The notes below the pieces were generated by a model, which searched no databases, was not told where the DNA came from, and saw only the letters and a program-made list of their open reading frames with translations. 64,000 nucleotides of DNA from Lachnospiraceae bacterium. Its GTDB lineage: Bacteria > Bacillota > Clostridia > Lachnospirales > Lachnospiraceae. Position 1 is the stretch's first letter. The number at the start of each line of letters is the position of its first letter. The stretch spans positions 62,001 to 126,000 of the forward strand of contig JAFVXW010000029.1 in assembly GCA_017500935.1 (NCBI GenBank), read 5' to 3'. Of this stretch, positions 19,838-29,050 are shown piece after piece. The position numbers were made by a program, and so were the translations under genes.

Positions 19838-21250
19838 ATGTTGGAGAAAAAGATTAAAACTGCGGCATTTCATAACCTGGGATGTAAGGTAAACTCTTAC
19901 GAACTGGAAGTTATGCAGCAGGAACTGGAAAAAAAAGGCTGTCAGATTGTGCCGTTTGACACAGAGGCTGACATTTATATCATAAATACATGCACAGTGA
20001 CCAATATTGCCGACCGCAAAAGCCGGCAGATGCTGCACCGTGCCAAACATAAAAATCCGGATGCCGTGGTAGTGGCAGTGGGCTGTTATGTACAGACCGG
20101 CGGTGAGCGTGTGCAGCAGGATGAGTGCATCGACCTGGCCATCGGCAATAACTGCAAAAAAGATCTGATCCCGATTCTGGAGGCATATCTGGAAGAGAGA
20201 GAGAAGGATCAGAATCTGTCAAAGCAGGATAAAACACTGAATCATACATCCGTCATTGACATCAATCACACCAATGAGTATGAAGAAATGAAGCTGGAAC
20301 AGGCCGGAGAGCATACCCGTGCCTATATCAAGATTCAGGATGGCTGCAATCAGTTTTGCTCTTACTGCATTATTCCCTATGCCAGAGGCCGTGTCAGAAG
20401 CCGCAGACAGGAGGATGTGCTTTCCGAGATCCGCGGACTGGCCGCAAACGGCTATCAGGAAGTGGTGGTGACAGGTATCCATTTAAGCTCCTACGGCATG
20501 GATTTTATCGGCACCAATGACGGGGATTATCTGGAAGGCGGCAAAGATCTGCGCGGTACGGCATTCAAGCGTGCCTATCTGATCTCCCTGATAGAAGAGA
20601 TCGCAAAGATTGAAGGCATTGAGCGGATCCGTCTTGGCTCTTTGGAGCCCCGTATCATTACGGATGACTTTGTCAGCAGACTGGCAGCTGTCAAAAAAGT
20701 ATGCCCGCATTTTCATCTTTCCCTGCAGAGCGGCTGCGATGCCACCTTAAAACGCATGAACAGACGCTATACGGCACAGGAATACTATGAAAAAGTGGAA
20801 GTGCTGCGCAGATATTATGAAAATCCGGCGATCACCACGGATGTGATCGTGGGCTTTCCGGGAGAAACACCCAAAGAGTTTGAAGAAACCTGTGCCTTTC
20901 TGGAAAAAGTACATTTCTTTGAAATGCATATTTTCAAATATTCCAGAAGACAGGGAACTGTGGCAGACAGGATGCCCGATCAGCTGACAGAAAAACAAAA
21001 GACGGAGCGCAGTGCGCGTCTTTTGGAAATGGAAGCAAAGCATTCCGGAGAATACAGGGCATCGTATATCGGAAAAGAAATTTCAGTGCTGGCAGAGGAA
21101 AAGAAGCTCATAGACGGAAAATGGTGGTGGATCGGCCATACTCCCACTTATGTAAAAGCTGCATTTTGCGCAGAGGGAGACTGGGAAAACCGCATTGTGA
21201 CGGGAACAGCCGCAGGTTTTTTGACGGATGAGATTCTTATCATGCATTGA
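19838..21250 (+). CDS. mtaB: tRNA (t6A37) methylthiotransferase MtaB
   Basis: The 470-residue radical-SAM enzyme converts t6A37 to ms2t6A37 in tRNA. It has the N-terminal UPF0004 domain with N-L-G-C-K-V-N and N-T-C-T-V-T (cluster cysteines), a third cysteine in V-A-V-G-C-Y, the radical-SAM C-N-Q-F-C-S-Y-C motif with P-Y-A-R-G-R-x-R-S-R, and a C-terminal TRAM-like tail. The N-L-G-C-K-V-N form separates MtaB from MiaB and RimO. It lies divergent from the HPr-like gene. The expected RBS is weak (AAAGGTAAC before the ATG). Confidence 0.93.
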   Translation: MLEKKIKTAAFHNLGCKVNSYELEVMQQELEKKGCQIVPFDTEADIYIINTCTVTNIADRKSRQMLHRAKHKNPDAVVVAVGCYVQTGGERVQQDECIDLAIGNNCKKDLIPILEAYLEEREKDQNLSKQDKTLNHTSVIDINHTNEYEEMKLEQAGEHTRAYIKIQDGCNQFCSYCIIPYARGRVRSRRQEDVLSEIRGLAANGYQEVVVTGIHLSSYGMDFIGTNDGDYLEGGKDLRGTAFKRAYLISLIEEIAKIEGIERIRLGSLEPRIITDDFVSRLAAVKKVCPHFHLSLQSGCDATLKRMNRRYTAQEYYEKVEVLRRYYENPAITTDVIVGFPGETPKEFEETCAFLEKVHFFEMHIFKYSRRQGTVADRMPDQLTEKQKTERSARLLEMEAKHSGEYRASYIGKEISVLAEEKKLIDGKWWWIGHTPTYVKAAFCAEGDWENRIVTGTAAGFLTDEILIMH

Positions 21251-21354
21251 ATTTTTGGCTGATTTAGAGTAAGATATTGATAGTTATTCAGCAGTTGTGC
21301 GCCTTTGCTGCGCAGACTGTGAGAATGGTTCAAAAAAACAGAGGATATAAAACT

Positions 21355-21618
21355 ATGCAGGATTTGGGGAACACACAGTATTTTAAAGTTGCAGCAGAAC
21401 CGGAAAACGGCGTTAAGGTGATTCTTTCCGCGGTTTATGAGGCACTGTCTGAAAAGGGGTATAATCCGGTCAATCAGATCGTAGGATACATTATGTCCGG
21501 CGATCCGACTTATATTACCAGCCATAAGAATGCGCGCGGTCTGATCATGCGCGTGGAAAGAGATGAGCTGGTGGAAGAGATGCTCACGGAATACATTAAG
21601 AACAACCGCTGGAAATAA
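21355..21618 (+). CDS. ireB: IreB family regulatory phosphoprotein (UPF0297)
   Basis: The 87-residue protein belongs to the IreB/DUF965 family; in Enterococcus IreB is a substrate of the Ser/Thr kinase IreK and controls cephalosporin tolerance. Typical blocks are [27 protein letters not shown] and A-R. ATG 21355 with AGAGGA upstream is chosen; the frame opens 26 codons earlier without homology. It is first of the conserved ireB-ruvX-DUF1292 trio (Bacillus yrzL-yrrK-yrzB). Confidence 0.93.
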   Translation: MQDLGNTQYFKVAAEPENGVKVILSAVYEALSEKGYNPVNQIVGYIMSGDPTYITSHKNARGLIMRVERDELVEEMLTEYIKNNRWK

Positions 21619-21638
21619 GAGGTTTGGGAGAAGTACGG

Positions 21639-22097
21639 ATGCGTATCATGGGATTGGATTTCGGTTCCAAAACAGTGGGGGTTGCCATCAGCGACCCGCT
21701 TCTGATCACGGCACAGGGAATCGAGATCATCAGAAGAAAAGAAGAAAACAAACAGCGTCAGACACTGGCGCGTATCGAGGCACTGATCACCGAGTACGGG
21801 GTTACCGAGATTGTGCTGGGACTGCCCAGACATATGAATGCGACAGAGGGTGACCGTGTGGAAAAGACCAGGGAATTTGCGGAAAAACTGGAGAGAAGAA
21901 CCGGTTTGCCCGTACATTTCTGGGATGAACGTCTGACCACTGTGGCAGCAGACCGCGCGATGATCGAGGCAGGTGTGCGCAGGGAAGAACGCAAGGAACA
22001 TGTGGATATGATCGCCGCAGTTTTGATCCTGCAGGGCTATCTTGAACACCGCAGCATGCAGAATAAGATGAGTGCGCAGGAGACCGGCGAAGAATAG
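21639..22097 (+). CDS. ruvX: Putative pre-16S rRNA nuclease / Holliday junction resolvase YqgF (RuvX)
   Basis: The 152-residue RNase H-fold protein starts with [15 protein letters not shown], containing the first catalytic Asp, has the central V-L-G-L-P-R-H-M-N and ends with W-D-E-R-L-T-T and [11 protein letters not shown]. YqgF processes the 5' end of 16S rRNA in E. coli; resolvase activity was an early proposal. ATG 21639 follows GGGAGAAGTACG; an upstream in-frame TTG at 21624 lies before this RBS and is rejected. Confidence 0.94.
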   Translation: MRIMGLDFGSKTVGVAISDPLLITAQGIEIIRRKEENKQRQTLARIEALITEYGVTEIVLGLPRHMNATEGDRVEKTREFAEKLERRTGLPVHFWDERLTTVAADRAMIEAGVRREERKEHVDMIAAVLILQGYLEHRSMQNKMSAQETGEE

Positions 22098-22106
22098 GAG
22101 AAGTAC

Positions 22107-22364
22107 GTGGAAAAGATTATTTTTTGTCTTGAAGATGGAGAAACAGCAGAATTTTTTGTGCTTGAACAGACCAGACTTGGCGGGATCGATTATATTCTGG
22201 TTACCGACAGTGATGACGAGGAAGGCGAGGCGCTGATCTTAAAGGATATTTCTGCGCCCGAGGATACTGAAGCGGTATACGAAATCGTAGAAGACGACAA
22301 TGAACTGGATGCTGTTGCGGCGATTTTTGCAGATATGCTGGATGACGTGGATCTGGAAATGTAA
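22107..22364 (+). CDS. DUF1292 domain protein (YrzB-like)
   Basis: The 85-residue acidic protein matches DUF1292 (I-x-F-x-L-E-D-G-E-T-A-E-F-x-V-L-E-Q-T and I-L-V-T-D-S-D-D). Its function is unknown; its place behind ireB and ruvX is strongly conserved in Bacillota. The start is GTG, preceded by GGAGAAGTAC, a leader nearly identical to that in front of ruvX. No cysteines or membrane segments are present. Confidence 0.9.
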   Translation: MEKIIFCLEDGETAEFFVLEQTRLGGIDYILVTDSDDEEGEALILKDISAPEDTEAVYEIVEDDNELDAVAAIFADMLDDVDLEM

Positions 22365-22412
22365 TACGGTATCTGTGAAGGAACCAGGCAGCTGTAAGTG
22401 GAGGTATTTTAG

Positions 22413-24092
22413 TTGAGAAAAGCAAAACAAGTAAATAGTGATGCTTCCAGCCTTCGCGTAATTCCTTTGGGCGGACTGGAGCAGATTGGTATGAATATTA
22501 CTGCCTTCGAGTACGAGGACAGTATTATTGTGGTGGATTGCGGTCTTTCTTTCCCGGATGATGATATGCTGGGAATCGACCTGGTAATCCCGGATGTGAC
22601 ATATCTGAAAGAAAATATTGATAAGGTAAAGGGAATCGTGATCACACACGGTCACGAGGATCATATCGGAGCCCTGCCCTATATTTTAAGAGAACTGAAT
22701 ATCCCGATCTATGCCACCAGACTGACGATGGGCGTGATCGAGAACAAATTAAGAGAACATAATCTGATCGGTACGACCAAAAGAAAAGTGATCAAATTCG
22801 GTCAGAGCATTAATCTGGGACAATTCCGTGTGGAATTTATCAGAACCAATCACAGCATCGTGGATGCAGCGGCACTGGCGATTCATTCACCGGCGGGCAC
22901 TGTGGTCCATACCGGTGACTTTAAGGTGGATTATACTCCTGTCTTTGGCGACGCCATTGATCTGCAGCGCTTTGCAGAGATCGGCAAAAAGGGTGTTCTG
23001 GCTTTGATGTGCGACTCCACCAACGCAGAACGCAAAGGCTTTACCCAGTCAGAGCGTACTGTGGGAAAGACCTTTGACCATATTTTTCAGGAATATGAGA
23101 ATAACCGTCTGATCATTGCAACCTTTGCTTCCAATGTGGACCGTGTACAGCAGATCATCAATTCCGCGTACCGTTACGGCCGCAAGGTTGTGGTGGAGGG
23201 CCGCAGCATGGTCAATATCATTGAGACGGCCACTGCGCTGGGATGCATCAATATTCCCGACAATACCCTGATCAATATCGATCAGCTCAAAAACTATCCT
23301 GACGACCGCATTGTGATCATCACAACCGGCAGTCAGGGTGAAAATATGGCGGCACTGAGCCGTATGGCATCCAGTGTACACCGCAAAGTTTCCATTGGTC
23401 CCAATGATACCATTATCTTTTCCTCCAACCCGATCCCGGGCAATGAAAAGGCGGTTACCAGAGTGATCAATGAACTGGAGAAAAAGGGCGCGGAAGTTAT
23501 TTTCCAGGATGTGCATGTTTCCGGACATGCCTGCCAGGAAGAGATCAAGCTGATCTATGCGCTGGTGCAGCCCCAGTATTCCATTCCGATCCATGGCGAG
23601 TACAAGCACCGCAAGGCGCAGGCAGGCATCGCAAAAGAGCTGGGAATTCCCAAGGAAAATATTTTTATGCTGGAGTCCGGCGATGTGCTGGAACTGAGCG
23701 AGGAACAGGCCGTAAAAGCCGGAAAAGTGCCTGCGGGTGCCATTTTAGTTGACGGTCTGGGTGTCGGCGATGTGGGCAATGTGGTTCTGCGTGACAGACA
23801 GCATCTGGCAGAGGACGGCATTATGATCGTGGTTGTGGCTTTGGACAGCGTTACCGGAGAAGTGGTGAGCGGTCCGGATCTGGTTTCCAGAGGTTTTGTC
23901 TATGTCAAGGAATCTGACGAACTGATGGATGAGGCAAGAGAGCTGATGCAGGATGTGATGGACAGCTGTGTCAGCCGCGGCATGACTGACTGGGGCAGGA
24001 TCAAGAACCAGATCAAGGATACTCTGGGCGATTTTATCTGGAAAAAGACCAAGCGCCGCCCGATGATCCTTCCGATCATTATGGAGGTATAG
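22413..24092 (+). CDS. rnj: Ribonuclease J
   Basis: The 559-residue metallo-beta-lactamase/beta-CASP nuclease takes part in mRNA decay and rRNA maturation in Gram-positive bacteria. The zinc motif H-G-H-E-D-H is at residues 79-84, followed by the beta-CASP insert and G-E-Y-K-H-R in I-H-G-E-Y. Length matches RNase J1/J2; only one copy is seen here, so J1 versus J2 is not assigned. The start is TTG, preceded by GGAGGTATTTTAG. In Bacillus the gene is not in this cluster, so its place between DUF1292 and ylbF is a Clostridia feature. Confidence 0.94.
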   Translation: MRKAKQVNSDASSLRVIPLGGLEQIGMNITAFEYEDSIIVVDCGLSFPDDDMLGIDLVIPDVTYLKENIDKVKGIVITHGHEDHIGALPYILRELNIPIYATRLTMGVIENKLREHNLIGTTKRKVIKFGQSINLGQFRVEFIRTNHSIVDAAALAIHSPAGTVVHTGDFKVDYTPVFGDAIDLQRFAEIGKKGVLALMCDSTNAERKGFTQSERTVGKTFDHIFQEYENNRLIIATFASNVDRVQQIINSAYRYGRKVVVEGRSMVNIIETATALGCINIPDNTLINIDQLKNYPDDRIVIITTGSQGENMAALSRMASSVHRKVSIGPNDTIIFSSNPIPGNEKAVTRVINELEKKGAEVIFQDVHVSGHACQEEIKLIYALVQPQYSIPIHGEYKHRKAQAGIAKELGIPKENIFMLESGDVLELSEEQAVKAGKVPAGAILVDGLGVGDVGNVVLRDRQHLAEDGIMIVVVALDSVTGEVVSGPDLVSRGFVYVKESDELMDEARELMQDVMDSCVSRGMTDWGRIKNQIKDTLGDFIWKKTKRRPMILPIIMEV

Positions 24093-24161
24093 TTTGACAA
24101 AACCCGGATAATGGGATAAAATAACGGCTTAAGCCGGATATGAAAACAGGAGATACTTTTG

Positions 24162-24488
24162 ATGAGCAGAGTTGAGGCGGCATTGACAGAACTGGTGGCA
24201 GCGATCATCGATTCTCCGGAATACCGGGAATACAGCAAACAGAAGGATCAAATGCAGCAAAACCCCGAGCTGAAAGCAAAACTGGACGCTTACCGTAAGG
24301 AAAAGTATCAGCTGCAGTCTTCGGCTTCTTCGGATGAATTATTTGATAAGACAGAAGAACTGGCAGGCAAATCAGAGGAACTTCGGAAGAATCCGCTGGT
24401 TGGACTTTTTCTGGATGCCGAACTTGATTTTTGCAGATTGATCCAGCAGGTCAACAACGTGATCGTGGAGGCGGTTGAATTTGAGTAA
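24162..24488 (+). CDS. YlbF family protein
   Basis: The 108-residue all-helical protein belongs to the YlbF/YmcA family. In Bacillus, YlbF, YmcA and YaaT form the Y-complex, an Fe-S-containing partner of RNase Y that guides mRNA processing. Its location directly behind an RNase J gene fits an RNA-decay connection, though that link is inference. ATG 24162 has AGGAGA at the right distance. The stop overlaps the start of the next gene by 8 nt, indicating translational coupling. Confidence 0.8.
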   Translation: MSRVEAALTELVAAIIDSPEYREYSKQKDQMQQNPELKAKLDAYRKEKYQLQSSASSDELFDKTEELAGKSEELRKNPLVGLFLDAELDFCRLIQQVNNVIVEAVEFE

Positions 24489-24906
24489 AACTAGCAGCAG
24501 GACAAATACAAAGAACAGAAAAAATAGCAGCAGTCTGGAAAACTGGGCATCAGGCATTGTTGGAGGTATTTTCAACATTGTTCTGGTGGTTGTGATCCTT
24601 ATGGTCATTTACCGTTTTTCAGTATCTGCCTATCAGTACGGAATCCGTATTTTCGGGGAACCGCCCATGTCGGAAGCACCCGGTGTGGAAGTGACGGTGG
24701 AGATCACGGACGGTATGGATTTTGACGGTATCGCACAGCAGTTTTATGACAAGGGACTGGTGCGTGACAAGAATCTGTTTAAGCTTCAGGAATATCTGTC
24801 CAATTACACCAAAGACGGTTTTATTGAGGGAACATATACAGTAACGACTGCAATGACCGCAGAAGAGATGATGGATGTCATCGGCGGACTGACGAAGGAT
24901 GAATAG
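24481..24906 (+). CDS. Truncated MltG/YceG-like membrane protein without catalytic domain
   Basis: The 141-residue protein has a basic N-terminus, one membrane helix (residues about 25-50) and a LysM-like module: V-E-V-T-V-E-I-T-D-G-M-D-F-D-G-I-A-Q-Q-F then K-G-L-V-R-D and a final G-T-Y-T-V. This equals the first third of endolytic transglycosylase MltG (about 340-380 residues). The catalytic glutamate region is absent and the next gene starts 6 bp later. It occupies the place of yrrL (mltG) in the Bacillus order yrzB-yrrL-yrrM-yrrN. Start TTG 24481 follows GGAGG. Whether it is a functional mini-protein or a reduced remnant is open. Confidence 0.72.
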   Translation: MSKTSSRTNTKNRKNSSSLENWASGIVGGIFNIVLVVVILMVIYRFSVSAYQYGIRIFGEPPMSEAPGVEVTVEITDGMDFDGIAQQFYDKGLVRDKNLFKLQEYLSNYTKDGFIEGTYTVTTAMTAEEMMDVIGGLTKDE

Positions 24907-24911
24907 GCGAA

Positions 24912-25568
24912 ATGATCATAGATGAAAGAATGCGCACATTTATCAATTCGCTCGATCCCGGAAACCCTGCGTGGTTAAACGAAGTTGAAAAAAGAGCGAA
25001 AGCGGAGAACGTGCCGATCATCAGGACGGAGATGCAGAGTTTTCTGCGTCTTCTTCTTGCAATGCACCGTCCGGCTTCCATACTGGAGGTCGGTACGGCG
25101 GTGGGCTTCTCCGCTCTTTTAATGAGCGAATATATGCCGGAAGGCTGTCATATTACCACCATTGAAAAATATGAGAAACGGATTCCGGTGGCGAAAGCCA
25201 ATTTTGAAACATACGGACGGCAGGATAAAATCACACTGCTGGAAGGGGATGCTGCGGATATTCTGCGCGATCTGACAGAACCCTTTGATTTTATTTTTAT
25301 GGATGCCGCAAAAGGGCAGTACATGCACTTTTTGCCGGATGTGATGAGACTGTTGAAAACAGGCGGTCTTTTGGTGTCCGACAATGTTTTGCAGGACGGA
25401 GATATCATTGAATCCCGTTATGCGGTGACACGCCGCGACCGCACGATCCATGCGCGTATGCGGGACTACTTATACGAGTTAAAACACCATCCCGAGCTGG
25501 AAACCTCTATTCTTCCGGTTGGAGACGGTGTGACAGTCAGCGTTAAAAAAGAAAAGAGGCAGTTTTGA
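24912..25568 (+). CDS. trmR: tRNA 5-hydroxyuridine methyltransferase TrmR-like
   Basis: The 218-residue class I O-methyltransferase resembles Bacillus YrrM/TrmR, which methylates 5-hydroxyuridine at tRNA position 34 to give mo5U. Visible motifs are L-E-V-G-T-A-V-G-F-S-A (SAM binding), I-E-K, F-I-F-M-D-A-A-K-G-Q-Y and L-L-V-S-D-N-V-L-Q-D-G. The assignment is strengthened by the downstream U32 gene, whose family supplies the hydroxylation. A generic COMT-type O-methyltransferase is the alternative. Its stop overlaps the TTG start of the next gene. Confidence 0.85.
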   Translation: MIIDERMRTFINSLDPGNPAWLNEVEKRAKAENVPIIRTEMQSFLRLLLAMHRPASILEVGTAVGFSALLMSEYMPEGCHITTIEKYEKRIPVAKANFETYGRQDKITLLEGDAADILRDLTEPFDFIFMDAAKGQYMHFLPDVMRLLKTGGLLVSDNVLQDGDIIESRYAVTRRDRTIHARMRDYLYELKHHPELETSILPVGDGVTVSVKKEKRQF

Positions 25569-26836
25569 AAAAACCTGAATTACTGATCCCCGCCAGCAGT
25601 CTGGAAGTGTTAAAGACAGCGGTGGTTTACGGCGCCGATGCGGTTTATATCGGCGGTGAGGCTTTCGGCCTGCGTGCCAAAGCCAAGAATTTTACAATGG
25701 AAGAGATGGCAGAGGGCATTGCCTATGCGCACGCTTACGGAAACGATCATGAGCGCAGTGTCAAGGTGTATGTGACTGCCAATATTCTGGCGCATAACCG
25801 TGATCTGGAAGGGGCAAGAGAGTATTTTGCCCAGCTGCGCGATCTGCGTACGGCAGACGGTCAGGCAGCAGCTCCCGATGCGCTGATCATTTCCGATCCC
25901 GGTATGTTTACGATTGCCAGACAGGTTTGGCCGGAGGTCGAGATCCATATTTCCACCCAGGCCAACAATACCAACTATGAGACCTATCTGTTCTGGCATG
26001 CACTGGGCGCAAAACGCGTGGTGTCCGCCAGAGAGCTTTCTTTGGAAGAAATTAAGGAGATCCGCGCCCATATCCCCGAAGATATGGAGATCGAGAGCTT
26101 TATCCATGGCGCGATGTGCATTTCCTATTCCGGCAGATGTCTTTTGAGCAATTATTTTACCGGAAGAGATGCCAATCAGGGTGCTTGTACCCATCCTTGC
26201 CGCTGGAAATATGCGGTTGTGGAAGAAACCAGACCGGGCGAATATCTGCCCGTTTATGAAAATGAGCGCGGCACCTATATTTTCAATTCCAAGGATCTGT
26301 GCATGATCGAGCATGTGCCGGATCTGGTGGCTGCAGGAATCGACAGCTTAAAGATCGAGGGACGCATGAAAACAGCCCTTTATGTGGCGACTGTTGCCAG
26401 AACCTACCGCAAGGCCATCGACGACTTTTTTGAGTCCGAAGAAAAATACCGGGCAAATATGGAATGGTATAAGGAAGAGATCGGCAAGTGTACCTACCGC
26501 AATTTCACCACCGGTTTTTACTATGGCAGACCCGATGAAAATACACAGATTTACGATTCCAACACCTATAACAGTGAATACATCTATCTGGGCATCATTT
26601 ATGAGCAGGATAAACAGGGGCGTGTGCGGATCGAACAGCGCAACAAATTCTGTGTCGGCGATGAGATTGAGATCATGAAGCCGGACGGCAGAGATGTGCT
26701 GACAAAGGTGATCGGTATCTGTGACGCAGAGGGCAATGCGATGGAAAGTGCGCCGCATCCCAAGCAAAAACTGTGGCTGACTTTGTCTAAAGAGGCTGAG
26801 TGCGGCGATCTGCTCCGCGTAAAAAAAGCTGAGTGA
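25565..26836 (+). CDS. U32 family protein, tRNA 5-hydroxylation protein TrhP-like
   Basis: The 423-residue protein carries the U32 signature E-S-F-I-H-G-A-M-C-I-S-Y-S-G-R-C with the following cysteines (N-Q-G-A-C-T-H-P-C-R-W), now known as an Fe-S site in TrhP, RlhA and UbiU/V rather than a protease centre. In Bacillus the yrrN and yrrO products (TrhP1/P2) make ho5U34 of tRNA, the substrate of TrmR. Here only one U32 gene follows trmR. The start is TTG overlapping the trmR stop by 4 nt, so the pair is translationally coupled. Confidence 0.87.
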   Translation: MKKPELLIPASSLEVLKTAVVYGADAVYIGGEAFGLRAKAKNFTMEEMAEGIAYAHAYGNDHERSVKVYVTANILAHNRDLEGAREYFAQLRDLRTADGQAAAPDALIISDPGMFTIARQVWPEVEIHISTQANNTNYETYLFWHALGAKRVVSARELSLEEIKEIRAHIPEDMEIESFIHGAMCISYSGRCLLSNYFTGRDANQGACTHPCRWKYAVVEETRPGEYLPVYENERGTYIFNSKDLCMIEHVPDLVAAGIDSLKIEGRMKTALYVATVARTYRKAIDDFFESEEKYRANMEWYKEEIGKCTYRNFTTGFYYGRPDENTQIYDSNTYNSEYIYLGIIYEQDKQGRVRIEQRNKFCVGDEIEIMKPDGRDVLTKVIGICDAEGNAMESAPHPKQKLWLTLSKEAECGDLLRVKKAE

Positions 26837-26850
26837 CGATAACGAGAAAG

Positions 26851-26874
26851 GCAGCTGTATGACATGACAGCTGC
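26851..26874 (+). other. Hairpin directly before the glnN ribosome binding site
   Basis: GCAGCTGT (26851-26858) and ACAGCTGC (26867-26874) form an 8-bp stem with an 8-nt loop. It ends at the edge of the AGAGGAG Shine-Dalgarno of glnN. No T run follows, so it is not a terminator; it could shield or present the ribosome site. Confidence 0.5.
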
Positions 26875-26890
26875 AGAGGAGAATGAAAAA

Positions 26891-29005
26891 ATGAGCGAAA
26901 TATTGAATGTAGAAAAAATATTTGGCCAGAACGTTTTTACACTGGGAAAGATGAGAGAACGTCTTCCCAAAAAGGCATATGCAGAAGTAAAGGAAGTCAT
27001 GGAGCACGGCGGAGAGCTGTCTGCGGCAACCGCTGATGTGGTGGCAAAGGCCATGAAGGACTGGGCAGTGGAAAACGGTGCGACCCATTATACCCACTGG
27101 TTCCAGCCGCTGACCGGCATTACCGCTGAAAAGCATGACTCTTTTGTGACCCATCCGGATGAAAACGGACGGATGCTGATGGATTTTTCCGGCAAGGAGC
27201 TTATCAAGGGCGAAGCGGATGCTTCCTCTTTTCCCTCCGGCGGTCTGCGTTCCACTTTTGAGGCGCGCGGCTATACAGTATGGGATATCACTTCCCCTGC
27301 TTTCTTAAAAGAAGATGCAACCGGCATTATCCTGTGCATTCCCACCGCATTTTGTTCCTACCGCGGTGAAGCACTGGACAAAAAGACCCCTCTTCTGCGT
27401 TCCATGGAGGCGCTTTCCGTACAGGCAATGCGTCTTTTACGCCTGTTTGGCAATACCACTGCGCAGAAGGTGATTCCTTCCGTCGGTGCAGAGCAGGAGT
27501 ATTTTTTGATCGACCGTGAAAAGTTTTTAAAGAGAAAAGACCTGATCTTTTCCGGCAGAACCCTGTTTGGTGCGCCCGCGCCCAAGGGACAGGAGCTGGA
27601 AGATCATTATTTCGGTGTTATCCGTGAGCGCATCGGCGCGTTTATGAAGGATCTGAACGTGGAGCTTTGGAAACTGGGCGTAACTGCAAAGACCCAGCAT
27701 AACGAAGCTGCGCCCGCACAGCATGAGCTGGCACCGGTTTATGAGACCGCCAACATCGCCATGGATCATAACCAGCTTGTGATGGAGACCATGAAAAAGC
27801 TGGCAGAGCGTCATAATCTGCGCTGTCTGCTGCATGAAAAGCCTTTTGCGGGTGTTAACGGTTCCGGTAAGCATGACAACTGGTCCATCACCACAGATAC
27901 CGGCATCAATCTGCTTGACCCCGGTGAGACCCCCAATGAAAATGTACAGTTTTTGCTGGTATTGGCATGTATTATGAAAGCGGTGGATACCCATGCGGAT
28001 CTGCTTCGCAGAAGTGCCTCCAATGTGGGCAATGACCTGCGTCTGGGCGCAAATGAAGCACCTCCTGCGATCATTTCCATCTTCCTTGGAACCCAGTTGG
28101 AAGACGTGGTGCGTCAGCTGGTTGAGACAGGTGAAGCACGCTCCCTGCTGGAAGGCTCTACCTTAAAGACCGGTGTTTCCACGGTTCCGGATCTGCATAT
28201 GGATGCGACTGACCGCAACAGAACCTCTCCTTTTGCTTTTACCGGCAACAAATTCGAGTTCCGTATGGTTGGTTCTTCTGACTCTATCGGCAGCCCTACC
28301 ACCACCATCAATGCCATTGTGGCGGAAGCGTTCTGTGAAGCGGCTGACCGCCTGGAGAGAGCTGAAAACTTTGAAATGGGTGTGCATAATCTGATCAAGG
28401 AATATATGACCGCGCACCAGCGCATTATCTTTAACGGTGACGGTTATTCGGATGCCTGGGTAAAGGAAGCTGCGCGCAGAGGCCTGCCTAACTTAAGAAC
28501 CATGATCGATTCTGTGGAATCCCTGACCACTGAAAAAGCGATCCTCTTATATGAAAGATTTGGTATTTACACCAGATCCGAACTGGAATCCCGCAAGGAA
28601 ATCCTGTACGAGAAATATGTCAAGACCATCAACATCGAAGCCCTGACCATGATCGACATGGCTACCAAGGAAATTCTGCCTGCAGTCATGAATTACAGCA
28701 AAGCTCTGGCTGATACTGTCAATGCCATGAGAAGTGCAGGTGCAGAACCCTATGTGACTGCCTCTGTTTTAAAACAGATCACAGAACAGCTCGGAAAAGC
28801 AAGCGGTGCACTGGAAGCATTGCGCTGGAAGGAAAAGGAAGGACAGGCGATGAAGGGAGATGCCAAGAAACAGGCATTTTTCTACCGCGATGTGATCGTG
28901 CCTGCCATGACAGAACTGCGCGGTTATGTGGACAGTCTGGAATGCATGGTGGACAAGGAATACTGGCCGATGCCTACCTATGCAGACCTGTTGTTTGAAG
29001 TGTAA
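26891..29005 (+). CDS. glnN: Glutamine synthetase type III
   Basis: The product of about 704 residues is far longer than type I enzymes (about 450) and matches GSIII, found in Bacteroides and Clostridia. It joins ammonia and glutamate using ATP. Recognisable blocks include F-P-S-G-G-L-R-S-T-F-E-A-R-G-Y, G-A-E-Q-E-Y-F, T-A-K-T-Q-H-N-E-A-A-P-A-Q-H-E, N-G-S-G-K-H-D-N-W-S and F-T-G-N-K-F-E-F-R. I chose ATG 26891 with AGAGGAG upstream; an earlier in-frame ATG at 26864 lies inside a hairpin before the RBS. Monocistronic with its own terminator. Confidence 0.95.
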   Translation: MSEILNVEKIFGQNVFTLGKMRERLPKKAYAEVKEVMEHGGELSAATADVVAKAMKDWAVENGATHYTHWFQPLTGITAEKHDSFVTHPDENGRMLMDFSGKELIKGEADASSFPSGGLRSTFEARGYTVWDITSPAFLKEDATGIILCIPTAFCSYRGEALDKKTPLLRSMEALSVQAMRLLRLFGNTTAQKVIPSVGAEQEYFLIDREKFLKRKDLIFSGRTLFGAPAPKGQELEDHYFGVIRERIGAFMKDLNVELWKLGVTAKTQHNEAAPAQHELAPVYETANIAMDHNQLVMETMKKLAERHNLRCLLHEKPFAGVNGSGKHDNWSITTDTGINLLDPGETPNENVQFLLVLACIMKAVDTHADLLRRSASNVGNDLRLGANEAPPAIISIFLGTQLEDVVRQLVETGEARSLLEGSTLKTGVSTVPDLHMDATDRNRTSPFAFTGNKFEFRMVGSSDSIGSPTTTINAIVAEAFCEAADRLERAENFEMGVHNLIKEYMTAHQRIIFNGDGYSDAWVKEAARRGLPNLRTMIDSVESLTTEKAILLYERFGIYTRSELESRKEILYEKYVKTINIEALTMIDMATKEILPAVMNYSKALADTVNAMRSAGAEPYVTASVLKQITEQLGKASGALEALRWKEKEGQAMKGDAKKQAFFYRDVIVPAMTELRGYVDSLECMVDKEYWPMPTYADLLFEV

Positions 29006-29017
29006 ATCTGGTATTTA

Positions 29018-29050
29018 AAAGCGCCTCCGTCACAGACGGAGGCGCTTTTT
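29018..29050 (+). terminator. Terminator of glnN
   Basis: A perfect 13-bp stem (29018-29030 with 29036-29048) with a 5-nt loop, followed by T's. Confidence 0.93.
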
